NCBI GenBank assembly: GCA_020051095.1
Contig: JAGVJN010000023.1
Location: forward strand, 21,498 to 85,497
Direction of reading: 5' to 3'
Origin: Pseudomonadota bacterium
GTDB lineage: Bacteria > Pseudomonadota > Gammaproteobacteria > Legionellales > Legionellaceae
Length of the DNA stretch: 64,000 nt
Of the stretch, positions 1-8,234 are shown piece after piece; within the stretch, counting starts at the first letter, position 1; every line of letters starts with the position of its first letter. The notes under the pieces are model-generated. The model was not told where the DNA came from. It ran no database searches and was given only the letters and a program-made list of their open reading frames with translations. The translations under genes were made by a program, and so were the position numbers.

Positions 1-288
1 GACGACTTCGGGACCCGATTTACACAAATATTCAATGGCTTCTTGGTCACCAATATAATCCGCCCCTTTTACAGTGTCGTACATGTGCCAATGCCAATTA
101 TCTTCGTCCGCATTTCCTAACGCAGCTGTGATTCCTCCTTGAGCGGAAACAGTGTGAGAGCGCGTTGGGAAAACTTTTGACAAGAGGGCGACTTTCATTC
201 CTGACTGGGCCAGTTGTAAGGCCGCACGCATGCCAGCGCCGCCAGCGCCTACAATAACCGCATCAAATTTGTTTCGAGCAATTGTCAT
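1..288 (-). CDS. sdhA: Succinate dehydrogenase flavoprotein subunit, N-terminal part (cut by window edge)
   Basis: These are the first 96 codons of the catalytic subunit of respiratory complex II, which oxidises succinate to fumarate on the cytoplasmic face of the inner membrane and links the TCA cycle to the quinone pool. The ATG at 288 opens a protein with the FAD dinucleotide-binding motif [11 protein letters not shown] (residues 14-24) and the motif [10 protein letters not shown], in which His45 is the residue that carries covalently bound FAD in this family. It follows sdhD after a single spacer base, giving the usual order sdhC-sdhD-sdhA. The rest of the gene and the expected sdhB lie beyond position 1. 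Confidence 0.96.
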   Translation of the reverse strand, partial: MTIARNKFDAVIVGAGGAGMRAALQLAQSGMKVALLSKVFPTRSHTVSAQGGITAALGNADEDNWHWHMYDTVKGADYIGDQEAIEYLCKSGPEVV

Positions 289-289
289 A

Positions 290-637
290 TTATAGCCCCC
301 ATAAGATCATGATGCCCCAGGTGAATAGGAGCAATAAAACGCCAAGGATAACCATCTGTACCATAATTCTTAAACTCGTTGGTTTAATATAGTCAGTGGT
401 TACTGTCCATAATCCTACCCAGGCATGCAATAACACCGCCAATAAAGATAGAATGCTCCCCAGCTTCATGATGGGGTTAGAAAACAAGGTTAGCCATTGC
501 TGATACGTAAGTTGTGGATGACTTAAAATAAAGCCCAATAAGAATAAAGCATAAATGGCTAAAAAAACCGCTGTGACACGTTGTATTAACCAATCTTTTA
601 ATCCATTCCCCGTTAAACTAGTGACATTCGTTACCAT
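290..637 (-). CDS. sdhD: Succinate dehydrogenase membrane anchor subunit SdhD
   Basis: This 115-aa integral membrane protein has three hydrophobic segments and forms the cytochrome b556 anchor of complex II with SdhC. The motif HAWVGLWTV followed by TDYIKP matches the family pattern, with His71 and the quinone-site pair Asp82-Tyr83 at the same numbers as in the E. coli protein (recalled). The start codon overlaps the end of sdhC by 7 nt and the stop lies one base before sdhA, so the three are translationally coupled. Length is normal and nothing is unusual. Confidence 0.95.
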   Translation of the reverse strand: MVTNVTSLTGNGLKDWLIQRVTAVFLAIYALFLLGFILSHPQLTYQQWLTLFSNPIMKLGSILSLLAVLLHAWVGLWTVTTDYIKPTSLRIMVQMVILGVLLLLFTWGIMILWGL

Positions 638-1005
638 ATCCAGATTCCTGCTAAAATTGCCAAAATGATTGCTATAACAATAACGGTTGCAGCACTCTTA
701 CGTCCTGACGATAAATCCTCACCCCATCCTAAATCCATGAAAATATGCCTTAGACCGGCTAGGATGTGGTAGCCCAAGGACACCAAAAAAGCCCAAATTA
801 TAATTAAATGGACGGGTGATCCTAGTAATGATTTTGTGGCAATAAAGGACTTCTCCGATTGAAGAGAAGCATGTAAGTACCACATCATAAACGGCAATAG
901 GACAAAAATACCTATGCCAGATAGTCGGTGGAAGATTGATGCGATAGCCATGACTGGAAAACGCATCGTTGCCAAATCTAAATTGACGGGTCTCTTTTTA
1001 TTCAT
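631..1005 (-). CDS. sdhC: Succinate dehydrogenase cytochrome b556 subunit SdhC
   Basis: This 124-aa membrane protein carries the SdhC signatures SIFHRLSG (residues 23-30) and GYHILAGLRHIFMDLG, in which His80 corresponds to the haem b ligand and His87 to the second conserved histidine. It anchors SdhAB to the inner membrane and helps form the ubiquinone site. I start it at the ATG at 1005 because an AGAAGG ribosome-binding site sits about 7 nt upstream and homologues begin with a similar short basic N-terminus. An upstream in-frame ATG at 1038 would add 11 unconvincing residues. It is first in the sdhCDA operon. Confidence 0.94.
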   Translation of the reverse strand: MNKKRPVNLDLATMRFPVMAIASIFHRLSGIGIFVLLPFMMWYLHASLQSEKSFIATKSLLGSPVHLIIIWAFLVSLGYHILAGLRHIFMDLGWGEDLSSGRKSAATVIVIAIILAILAGIWIW

Positions 1006-1044
1006 TGATTGTACCTTCTGTCCTAAATTACAAATCACAATTAC

Positions 1045-1074
1045 TTAGGGACGTTCCCAAGGGTATACCCCTAA
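1045..1074. promoter_or_regulatory. Nested palindromes in the sdhC leader
   Basis: Between the candidate sdhC promoter and the gene lies a 10-bp perfect palindrome, GGGTATACCC (1061-1070), next to a near-palindrome GGGACGTTCCC (1048-1058). Both are enclosed by TTAGGG (1045-1050) and CCCTAA (1069-1074). The arrangement could be an operator or fold in the mRNA leader. No regulator can be named from the sequence. Confidence 0.3.
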
Positions 1075-1133
1075 TTAAAAAAAATTTCGTAGGACATCCA
1101 TGACGCATGCCCTGACGAATCCTTTCTTAATAC

Positions 1134-1161
1134 ATTATAATCCAAGATAAGCGATTGAAAA
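1134..1161 (-). promoter_or_regulatory. Candidate sigma70 promoter of sdhCDAB
   Basis: On the minus strand a perfect -10 box TATAAT (1134-1139) lies 16 bp from a weak -35 box TTTTCA (1156-1161). It points toward sdhC and would leave a leader of roughly 120 nt that contains the palindromes at 1045-1074. This rests on box matching only. Confidence 0.42.
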
Positions 1162-1185
1162 TGATCAAATTTCCAATGCATTAGT

Positions 1186-1214
1186 ATTTTACCTCGTTGT
1201 TTTATAGGTAAAAT
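1186..1214 (-). terminator. Hairpin 3' of glmS (possible terminator)
   Basis: A perfect 9-bp inverted repeat, ATTTTACCT (1186-1194) and AGGTAAAAT (1206-1214), with an 11-nt loop, lies 22 nt past the glmS stop codon. It is A/T-rich and no run of U follows in the glmS direction. It may terminate weakly or protect the mRNA 3' end. Confidence 0.3.
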
Positions 1215-1235
1215 GTACTTCTAACAGCAGTGATT

Positions 1236-3050
1236 TTACTCAACTGTCACCGATTTTGCCAGATTTCGAGGTTGATCGACATCAGTGCCTTTGGCAACGG
1301 CAACATGGTATGACAGAAGCTGTAATGGAATCGTATATATAATGGGTGCTACCCACTCACCACAGGTGGGCACGGGGATTAATATGGCTCCATTAGCCTG
1401 CCAATCATGCTGGTCATCCACAAATACGAATAACTGCCCACCACGCGCGCTAACCTCATGTAAATTGGATTTTAATTTGTTTAACAGTTCATTATTCGGT
1501 GCAACTGCCACAACGGGCATTTTATCATCAACTAATGCCAGTGGGCCATGTTTTAATTCTCCCGCAGGATAGGCTTCAGCATGGATATATGAGAGTTCTT
1601 TCAGTTTAAGAGCACCTTCTAAGGCAACAGGGTATTGGACCCCTCGACCTAGGAACAGGGTATGTTCTTTATTCACAAACGAAGCGGCTAATTCCTCAAT
1701 CAGCGGGTCCATTTTTAGAACTTGTTCGACGAGTTGCGGAAGCGTTTGTAATTGGGCGATAACTTCGTTTCCTCGACCATCCTGGTTGAGAGCAATGCCT
1801 AACATGAGGAAGGCCAACAACTGGGTTGTGAATGCTTTGGTTGAGGCAACGCCAATTTCAATACCCGCCCTTGTTAAAAAAGTTAGCTCCGTTTCGCGAA
1901 CTAACGAGCTGCTTGGAACGTTGCATATTGCCATGGTGGCTAAGTAATTCAGGGTTTTTGCTTTTTGAAGTGCGGCCAAGGTATCAGCCGTTTCACCTGA
2001 TTGAGATACGGCAATAAACAAAGAATTGTCTGGAACAACCACATTTCGATAGCGATACTCACTGGCGATTTCAACTTGAGTGGGTAATCCTGCTAAGGAT
2101 TCTAGCCAATATTTTGCGACGAGGCCTGCATGATAGCTTGTGCCACAGGCAACAATATGGATGTGCTTTGTTCGTTGAAATATATCGGTTGCATGGTCGC
2201 CGAAACTGGCTTTGACCACCTTGGGACTGACAATTCTTCCCTCTAAGGTGTCGAGTAGGACGCGGGGTTGCTCATAGATTTCTTTTTGCATGAAGTGACG
2301 GTAATTTTCTTTGCCAATCACTGCTTGCTCGGCTTCTAATTTGTGCATGGTTCGAGTGCAAGTCTTACCGGCCTTATTAACTATTTTAAAGGAAGACTGT
2401 GTCAGGATAGCACTGTCGCCTTCTTCCAAATAGCAAACTTTATCCGCAAATCCACGTAAAGCGAGCGTATCCGAGGCTATAAAATGGCCATGTTTACTGG
2501 TGCCAATAATAAGAGGACTACCTTGACGAACAACGACTAACTCATCGGGCTGGTCCTTATGAATGATGGCCAGTGCAAAAGCACCTTGTAATTCTTGAAC
2601 TGCACTGGATACTGCTTTATGCAGATTTTTATGATCCTGATAATAATAATGAACGAGATGGGCAATCACTTCTGAGTCAGTTTCTGAGTAGAACTCATAG
2701 CCTTTTCCTTGGAGAAAATCCCTTAAATTGAGATGATTTTCAATAATTCCATTATGGACAAGCGCTAGCTCTTCTGCTGAAACATGAGGGTGTGCGTTGG
2801 TTTCGCAGGGTTTTCCGTGTGTGGCCCAGCGCGTATGACCGATCCCCAAGAAGCCTGCTAATTGACGACCCTTAACTGTTTCCGTAAGGACGTTAACTTT
2901 ACCTGAAATGCGACAACGGTTTAGCATCCCTTCATTTGATAATATAGCGATGCCAGCCGAGTCGTAGCCCCTATATTCTAAGCGCTGCAGGCCTTCTAGC
3001 AGAAAACTTTGAACGTCTGCATCGGTAATCGCACCAACAATTCCGCACAT
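1236..3050 (-). CDS. glmS: Glutamine--fructose-6-phosphate aminotransferase (isomerising)
   Basis: GlmS makes glucosamine-6-phosphate from fructose-6-phosphate and glutamine, the entry step to UDP-GlcNAc for peptidoglycan and lipid A. The 604-aa protein begins MCGIVGAI, so Cys2 is the N-terminal glutaminase nucleophile after Met removal. The glutaminase half also shows the LEYRGYDSAG and GHTRWATHGKP motifs. Two SIS sugar-isomerase domains fill the second half (for example SQSGETADT and ASTKAFTTQ), and the chain ends with the family C-terminus DVDQPRNLAKSVTVE. Length is standard (E. coli about 609). It is transcribed alone, away from the usual glmU partner, with a long leader containing two palindromes. 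Confidence 0.97.
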   Translation of the reverse strand: MCGIVGAITDADVQSFLLEGLQRLEYRGYDSAGIAILSNEGMLNRCRISGKVNVLTETVKGRQLAGFLGIGHTRWATHGKPCETNAHPHVSAEELALVHNGIIENHLNLRDFLQGKGYEFYSETDSEVIAHLVHYYYQDHKNLHKAVSSAVQELQGAFALAIIHKDQPDELVVVRQGSPLIIGTSKHGHFIASDTLALRGFADKVCYLEEGDSAILTQSSFKIVNKAGKTCTRTMHKLEAEQAVIGKENYRHFMQKEIYEQPRVLLDTLEGRIVSPKVVKASFGDHATDIFQRTKHIHIVACGTSYHAGLVAKYWLESLAGLPTQVEIASEYRYRNVVVPDNSLFIAVSQSGETADTLAALQKAKTLNYLATMAICNVPSSSLVRETELTFLTRAGIEIGVASTKAFTTQLLAFLMLGIALNQDGRGNEVIAQLQTLPQLVEQVLKMDPLIEELAASFVNKEHTLFLGRGVQYPVALEGALKLKELSYIHAEAYPAGELKHGPLALVDDKMPVVAVAPNNELLNKLKSNLHEVSARGGQLFVFVDDQHDWQANGAILIPVPTCGEWVAPIIYTIPLQLLSYHVAVAKGTDVDQPRNLAKSVTVE

Positions 3051-3158
3051 AGAAGCCTCGATGGTTAATAAAAAAATAAGATTATGTCATAAATTTTGCA
3101 GCTACTCTAGAGGCATTGGCAATGAGCTGAAATGAAGGAATTTGCGAATGCCATTCAA

Positions 3159-3190
3159 GTTCTTTTAAGAACCCTAGGGAGGATCCCTAG
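3159..3190. promoter_or_regulatory. Two adjacent palindromes upstream of glmS
   Basis: The near-palindrome GTTCTTTTAAGAAC (3159-3172, 6-bp arms) is followed one base later by CTAGGGA-GGA-TCCCTAG (3174-3190, perfect 7-bp arms, 3-nt loop). They lie 109-140 nt before the glmS start codon, between it and the candidate promoter, so they could be operators or leader hairpins. They sit in a gap of about 300 bp (3051-3357) with no gene. Confidence 0.35.
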
Positions 3191-3219
3191 TCACTCGGAT
3201 TATTTAGTCTTATAAATTT

Positions 3220-3246
3220 AGAATAGCATAAAATTGGCATTGTCAA
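3220..3246 (-). promoter_or_regulatory. Candidate promoter of glmS
   Basis: On the minus strand there is a perfect -35 box TTGACA (3241-3246) followed after 15 bp by TATTCT (3220-3225), a moderate -10 box. The short spacer lowers confidence. Transcription from here would give a leader of about 160 nt that includes both palindromes. Confidence 0.33.
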
Positions 3247-3357
3247 TGATCCCTGGTATTTGTGTATTCCGACGCAAGAATAAAGAATGGGTGCGGTCTC
3301 CATTGCAAATTAGAGTGCTTAGCATAGGATATTTTGCTTTTGAAGTTGGAGCTTAGC

Positions 3358-3730
3358 ATGCGTAGCTATAAAGAACTGAAACTCTTTAATCCCGCACTGA
3401 TTTATAGTTTTGAACCCGAGTCCTCTCCCAAAGCTCTCCATTTTCAGATCCTACTTTGGCCGAGCTGATTCAGATAAGAATGGCAATGAATCATTATGCC
3501 AAACAAATAAAAGCAATCAATCCAGAGTATGATTTGGATAAAATCTCAATAACAATAACAGAAAGATTCCCCATGCTAAATAGGTTAGATGCGGACAATA
3601 ATCAACATGCAATAATGGCGTGTCAAATCATGTTAAAAATCATGGAAAGGGCGATTTTATTGTTCTTTGTGATGAGATCAATACTGAAAAAATGCTCTCT
3701 ACAAATCCAGTTCAGCAATACCAAAAATGA
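3358..3730 (+). pseudogene. Frameshifted remnant of an unrecognised protein gene
   Basis: An ATG at 3358 with a GGAG ribosome-binding site 10-13 nt upstream opens a 36-residue reading frame (MRSYKELKLFNPALIYSFEP...) that stops at 3468. Hydrophilic, protein-like sequence then continues in another frame from about 3456 (LAELIQIRMAMNHYAKQ... to about 3646). After about 3650 it continues in a third frame (GDFIVLCDEINTEKML...), ending at the TGA at 3728. Read together these suggest one protein of about 120 aa broken by two small indels. The alternative is a real 94-aa product from a TTG at 3456, but its tail turns into atypical hydrophobic sequence exactly where the third frame becomes plausible. 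I do not recognise the family. Confidence 0.4.
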
Positions 3731-3770
3731 TATGGAGTAAACGTTGCCATTGCTAGGTTTAGGGTAAGTA

Positions 3771-3792
3771 GCCCCCCATGGATAAGGGGGGC
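3771..3792. terminator. GC-rich hairpin between the remnant and the ankyrin gene
   Basis: GCCCCCC (3771-3777) and GGGGGGC (3786-3792) form a perfect 7-bp stem with an 8-nt loop, followed on the plus strand by an A/T-rich stretch. It lies between convergent genes, so it may terminate either one. The U-tract is poor on both strands. Confidence 0.42.
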
Positions 3793-3863
3793 AATTTAAT
3801 CTAACCAGCGCGATGGGCATCCATTATATCAACCAGTGGATAAAGAAAGTTCAAATATTCATT

Positions 3864-5765
3864 TTACCCCGATGTGCTTGGTGATCGCTGACTTAATCTT
3901 AAGGTGTCATCCCTATCGAGCGGTAATGAGTCCATGCCTTTTGTACTAAACATGCCAAGCGTTGCCACACTAGAAGTAGATATCTTATGGCTGGATGACT
4001 GACTGGGCTGATCGTCCAGCGTGTTTTGCATTTCGATCATTCTTTTGAAGCTATCCATACGCTGTGAGGTCAGTAAACCAAGTTCATGAGCCGATTTTTG
4101 TAAGGTTTTATGGGCGGTTGATTTTGGATGGTACTGTGAAGCCATATGCAAGGCTAGATTTTGAGCTAGGGATACGTCTCCTTTTGCATTCCATAGAAGT
4201 AGCATCGACAAAGGATTGTTTCTGCCTAAGCAGGCTGCCAATTGGATGGGTGTTAGGCCATCTTCCGATTGGATATGGATATTATCCATTTCTGGAAGCA
4301 TCTCCATGATTCCTTTCTCTTCTTTAAGCGTCGCCATGATATGCAGCGGCGGTAATTTAAATTGTTCAAAATTATTATTGTTGAACTGTTCAAATAGCAA
4401 AGGCAAAGTAGCATGATGTTGGGCTAAGGTCATGGCAGTTTGTCGATGTTTATTTTCGATTGTTGAGTCAGCGCCATGGAGGAGTAAACAACGAATCATT
4501 GCTTCGTTTTTTAAAGTGGTAGCGATGTGTAAAGGTGTGTCTCCTTGTTTGTTTGTTTGATTAGGATAAACGCGTTGGTTACACAACCATCGGACTAAGT
4601 CTACGTTGCCACTTTTGACAGCAGAATGCAAAACACTATCTTTATTGTCATTGAGGGCATTGAGTTTTGCACCATGCGCTACCAGATGAATTACGGTGGA
4701 TAAATGACCGATGTCTGCCGCTGCGTGGAGGAGTGTCCCGCCACCATTGTATGGAAATTTTCCATATCGATAGTGTTTGTTAATCAGGTTAGACATTTTT
4801 TTCGGTTCGAGCAGTAATAATGCATCAATTGCCTTTTCGTGTCCTTTTATTGTGGCAAACATTAAACTGGCCTGAATACAGATGTTGGAAAAATGCCGCT
4901 GATGACCGCCGATGATTTCTATGATCTGATGATGGCCTTGACTGGCAGCTAAACAGAGCATAAGGTCCAGATCCAGGTTCCTCACTTTTTTAACACGACT
5001 TTTTAGGGAAGCCAGCATCGCCTGAAAAACCACGGTATGGCCTCGGGCAGCGGCAATATCGATGGGTCGGAAGTGAGAGTTATTTTTGAGAAAAGGGTTT
5101 GCATGTTTATCAAGTAACCATTTGGTCACTTCCACATTGCCAGTCATCGCACACATATGCAAAAGCGTGTTGTTTTCCGTGTAGGGTTGATTAACATCAA
5201 AATTATCCGTAAATAGTTCTTCAGCAATATCTAAATAGCCTTCAACAAGCGCAACTGTGATAGGATAATAACCCAATCCACATGCTCGGGTGGTTATAAG
5301 GGTGTCATTTTTCAGCAACAATTTGGCTGTGTCTGGATGATTGTATCGAAGAGCAACATAGAATGCGCTTTGACAATGAATATCTTCGTCATTAATATCT
5401 GCGCCTTGCTCCAATAACCATTCGCACACTTGCATGTGTCCCTTCATAGAAGCAAGAATCAGCGGCGTATTGCCAAATTTGTCGCGATCTTGTAAAGATG
5501 TGGGTTTATATAAGGCATTTGCTAGTTGTAAATGGCCAAAATAGCAAGCCACCTGAAAGGCAGTATAATGATTTGTTTGTAAGGTAGCGCCATGGCTCAG
5601 TAAAAATTGCGTCATTTTCAAATTACCATGACGGATGGCATAAAACAGAGGTGTATGTTGGTGATTGTCAATTGCATTGATATCGTGTGACTCAAGCATT
5701 TCTTCATTGACCAACCCATCAAATTCAGCATCCGTTGCTTGTTTTGAAAGCTCAAAAATATCCAT
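3864..5765 (-). CDS. Ankyrin-repeat protein, effector candidate
   Basis: This 633-aa protein is almost entirely ankyrin repeats. I count about fifteen units from residue about 36 to about 565, many with the core pattern TPL-x-A...GH-x2-V...LL-x2-GA (for example HTPLFYAIRHGNLKMTQFLL and TLLHAAADIGHLSTVIHL). There is no signal peptide and no transmembrane segment. The last 70 residues are Ser/Thr-rich and unstructured-looking. Ankyrin repeats bind proteins. In Legionella and Coxiella many such proteins are Dot/Icm-secreted effectors, but secretion here is inference, since no catalytic domain or clear secretion signal can be seen. It stands alone between a gene remnant and tpiA, which fits acquired or lineage-specific DNA. 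Confidence 0.85.
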   Translation of the reverse strand: MDIFELSKQATDAEFDGLVNEEMLESHDINAIDNHQHTPLFYAIRHGNLKMTQFLLSHGATLQTNHYTAFQVACYFGHLQLANALYKPTSLQDRDKFGNTPLILASMKGHMQVCEWLLEQGADINDEDIHCQSAFYVALRYNHPDTAKLLLKNDTLITTRACGLGYYPITVALVEGYLDIAEELFTDNFDVNQPYTENNTLLHMCAMTGNVEVTKWLLDKHANPFLKNNSHFRPIDIAAARGHTVVFQAMLASLKSRVKKVRNLDLDLMLCLAASQGHHQIIEIIGGHQRHFSNICIQASLMFATIKGHEKAIDALLLLEPKKMSNLINKHYRYGKFPYNGGGTLLHAAADIGHLSTVIHLVAHGAKLNALNDNKDSVLHSAVKSGNVDLVRWLCNQRVYPNQTNKQGDTPLHIATTLKNEAMIRCLLLHGADSTIENKHRQTAMTLAQHHATLPLLFEQFNNNNFEQFKLPPLHIMATLKEEKGIMEMLPEMDNIHIQSEDGLTPIQLAACLGRNNPLSMLLLWNAKGDVSLAQNLALHMASQYHPKSTAHKTLQKSAHELGLLTSQRMDSFKRMIEMQNTLDDQPSQSSSHKISTSSVATLGMFSTKGMDSLPLDRDDTLRLSQRSPSTSG

Positions 5766-6046
5766 ATTTTATTCCTATTCTTGTTGTGAATTTCTACAAC
5801 ACCCAACCCAAAAAAAGCAGGGGGGGATTTTTCATATTACATAGACTCTAATAACAAAGATAGATTAGACGGGTGGGTTTGTATGGTTAAGTTTGGAGCG
5901 ATTAAAGCGTCTCCAATTTCCTTCCAATTATCGAATTAGTCAGGTGATGGCTCGAAGCATAGAAAGGATGGGAATATTTGGGAAGTACTTTTATTTTCTC
6001 ATGAGTTCGGTTATAGTCTCGGCGTTGAAAATGAAAGGCATGGGTT

Positions 6047-6796
6047 ATGAGAGAAAAAATCGTTGCAGCTAACTGGAAAATGCATGGTGATCCAGAATGG
6101 GCTGAGCGCTATTGCAACCAGTTATCCAATGCACTAGCGACGAACGCTGGTTCGGCTACTGTGATTATTTTCCCACCCTTTCCTTTTATGCTACAACCCG
6201 CATTTCAAAAGCGTCAGCACTTTTTTGTTGGACCGCAAAATTTTTATCCTGCTCAATCGGGCGCATACACTGGCGAAGTGTCGCTGTCGATGTTTCCGCC
6301 TTCCTTATGCCGGTATGCCCTGGTTGGTCACTCTGAGCGCAGGCATATTCTGCATGAAAGTGAAAAATTTATTGCAGAAAAATTCCACCATGCAAAAGAA
6401 CATGATATAGTACCGGTTTTGTGTGTGGGTGAAACTGACGAAGAGCGTGCCAATGGTCAAACAGAAGCCGTTCTTGTGCGCCAAATAGAAGCAGTTGCCC
6501 GAAATAACGTGCGTGCGTTTGAGGATGTTGTCATTGCCTATGAACCTGTGTGGGCAATCGGTACTGGAAAAACAGCAACACCTGAATTAGCGCAACAAGC
6601 TCACGCACTCATTCGCCAAATTATCAGTCAATTTGACGAAACAAGTGCGCGACGCATCCCTGTATTATATGGGGGAAGTGTTAAACCAAGTAATGCAGAA
6701 GCCTTATTTGCCATGCCAGATATCGATGGTGGGCTAATTGGGGGGGCGTCACGTGAAATCAATCAGTTTTTGGATATAGTGAAATGTATCAGTTAG
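6047..6796 (+). CDS. tpiA: Triosephosphate isomerase
   Basis: TpiA interconverts dihydroxyacetone phosphate and glyceraldehyde-3-phosphate in glycolysis and gluconeogenesis. The 249-aa protein shows all active-site blocks: AANWKMHG with Lys11, YALVGHSERR with the electrophilic histidine, VIAYEPVWAIGTGKTA with the catalytic glutamate, and the phosphate-binding YGGSVKP and GLIGGAS loops. The 3' end overlaps secG by 13 nt. The tpiA-secG-tRNA-Leu-nuoA order is common in gammaproteobacteria. Confidence 0.97.
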   Translation: MREKIVAANWKMHGDPEWAERYCNQLSNALATNAGSATVIIFPPFPFMLQPAFQKRQHFFVGPQNFYPAQSGAYTGEVSLSMFPPSLCRYALVGHSERRHILHESEKFIAEKFHHAKEHDIVPVLCVGETDEERANGQTEAVLVRQIEAVARNNVRAFEDVVIAYEPVWAIGTGKTATPELAQQAHALIRQIISQFDETSARRIPVLYGGSVKPSNAEALFAMPDIDGGLIGGASREINQFLDIVKCIS

Positions 6797-7092
6797 TGCT
6801 AATAACCCATGTTTTTATTGCTGTCGTATTAATCGGATTGGTTCTCATTCAACACGGTAAGGGTGCTGACATCGGCGCCGCTTTCGGTTCAGGAGCTTCA
6901 AATACGGTTTTTGGTAGTCAAGGGTCCGGAGGATTTTTATTCAAGTTAACCGGTTCCTTGGCGATTGGATTTTTTGTGACCAGCTTAACGTTGTCATACT
7001 TGGTATCTAGCGATTATAACCAAGGTAAAAAACAGGCGTTGCCGGCTCAAAACAGCCAAGTAGATCAGTCTTTGCCCGCTCCTGCGGAGTGA
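6784..7092 (+). CDS. secG: Preprotein translocase subunit SecG
   Basis: SecG is the small auxiliary subunit of the SecYEG channel. The 102-aa protein has two hydrophobic helices (about residues 1-22 and 53-77) separated by the conserved glycine-rich loop HGKGADIGAAFGSGAS, which identifies the family. The C-terminal tail is polar and variable, as usual. Its ATG lies inside the end of tpiA, so the pair is cotranscribed. Downstream there is only a weak small hairpin before the tRNA-Leu gene. Confidence 0.95.
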   Translation: MYQLVLITHVFIAVVLIGLVLIQHGKGADIGAAFGSGASNTVFGSQGSGGFLFKLTGSLAIGFFVTSLTLSYLVSSDYNQGKKQALPAQNSQVDQSLPAPAE

Positions 7093-7213
7093 GTATAAGG
7101 CCGAAAAGGCTTCCTTCTTGAATGAGAAGTCATCGTGCGTAATTTTTAGAAAATTAGTAACAATTGTCTCAACGGGTTGTCAAAATACCGATGAAATAAG
7201 GTTGCAATATATT

Positions 7214-7298
7214 GCCGAAGTGGTGGAATTGGTAGACACGCCGTCTTGAGGGGGCGGTGGCGAAAGCCGTGCCGGTTCGAGTCCGGCCTTCGGCACCA
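7214..7298 (+). tRNA. tRNA-Leu (anticodon GAG)
   Basis: This 85-nt gene has acceptor GCCGAAG pairing with CTTCGGC, a class II variable arm, T-loop TTCGAGT and an encoded CCA. The anticodon loop TTGAGGG puts GAG at 7248-7250, reading CUC/CUU codons. It lies between secG and nuoA and ends only 25 nt before the nuoA start codon, so it must be cut out of a longer transcript or have its own promoter. I did not find a convincing promoter. Confidence 0.97.
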
Positions 7299-7323
7299 AT
7301 ACTTAATACTTAGGAAGCATTTT

Positions 7324-7680
7324 ATGTTAGCAGAGTATTTACCTATATTGGTTTTTATTGTCATAGGCCTCGCCTTAGGCGTAGCGATGATGGGCGCAGG
7401 TAGTTTGCTGTCAAAGCACAATCCTGATGCAGCAAAAGTTTCGCCCTATGAGTGTGGGTTTGGCGTCTTCGAAAATACCCGCATTCCCTTTGACGTTCGC
7501 TTCTATTTAGTGGCAATCCTATTTATCATTTTTGATCTTGAAACGGCCTTCTTTGTTCCATGGGCTGCAGTTTTAAGAGAGCTAGGTTGGTTTGGTTTCA
7601 ATGCGATGATGTTATTCTTGGGTCTCCTAGTTATTGGTTTTATATACGAATGGAAAAAGGGAGCACTGGATTGGGAATAA
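7324..7680 (+). CDS. nuoA: NADH-quinone oxidoreductase subunit A
   Basis: NuoA is a small membrane subunit at the junction of the peripheral and membrane arms of complex I. The 118-aa protein has three transmembrane helices and the conserved loop [20 protein letters not shown] followed by [20 protein letters not shown] use the ATG at 7324, which has an AGGAAG ribosome-binding site 7 nt upstream. Earlier in-frame codons would run back into the tRNA. It is the first gene of the complete nuoA-N operon. Confidence 0.96.
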   Translation: MLAEYLPILVFIVIGLALGVAMMGAGSLLSKHNPDAAKVSPYECGFGVFENTRIPFDVRFYLVAILFIIFDLETAFFVPWAAVLRELGWFGFNAMMLFLGLLVIGFIYEWKKGALDWE

Positions 7681-7735
7681 TCCATTTGGCTAACTATTTA
7701 TTTTAATTGTATTCACAAAAATTACAGAGGCGACA

Positions 7736-8212
7736 ATGGCGGTCTCAGCATTAGAAAAAAGTGGTTTTTTAACAACTTCCATCGATAAGCTAGTTGGCTG
7801 GGCTCGAACAGGCTCAATGTGGCCGATGACATTTGGCTTGGCCTGTTGTGCTGTCGAAATGATGCATGTGGGCGCTGCTCGTTATGATTTAGATCGATTT
7901 GGTATCATCTTTAGACCCAGTCCGAGACAGTCGGATGTCATGATTGTCGCAGGAACCTTGTGCAATAAAATGGCGCCAGCTTTGAGAAAGGTATACGATC
8001 AAATGCCCGAACCACGATGGGTTATATCCATGGGGTCTTGCGCTAACGGTGGTGGCTACTACCATTATTCTTATTCAGTTGTGCGAGGGTGTGATCGCAT
8101 CGTTCCAGTGGATGTTTATGTCCCTGGCTGTCCGCCAACAGCGGAAGCATTGCTGTATGGCATTATCCAATTACAAAACAAGATCCGTAAAAAACCTATC
8201 ATTGAAGCCTAG
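7736..8212 (+). CDS. nuoB: NADH-quinone oxidoreductase subunit B
   Basis: NuoB holds cluster N2, the last [4Fe-4S] centre before ubiquinone. In this 158-aa protein the ligands Cys37, Cys38, Cys102 and Cys132 are visible in [22 protein letters not shown] and [10 protein letters not shown]. The fold is soluble and docks onto the membrane arm with NuoD. A purine-rich AGAGG precedes the ATG. Length and motifs are standard. Confidence 0.97.
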   Translation: MAVSALEKSGFLTTSIDKLVGWARTGSMWPMTFGLACCAVEMMHVGAARYDLDRFGIIFRPSPRQSDVMIVAGTLCNKMAPALRKVYDQMPEPRWVISMGSCANGGGYYHYSYSVVRGCDRIVPVDVYVPGCPPTAEALLYGIIQLQNKIRKKPIIEA

Positions 8213-8234
8213 ACAATTTAAGAGCAGAATACCT

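Noticed and set aside
5893..5916. TTGGAG...CTCCAA inverted repeat upstream of tpiA
   Set aside because: A six-bp stem over a 12-nt loop with no position relative to a promoter that would support an operator or terminator.
8049..8234. N-terminal extension of nuoC upstream of 8235
   Set aside because: It overlaps the end of nuoB in another frame, and the extra residues do not resemble NuoC.
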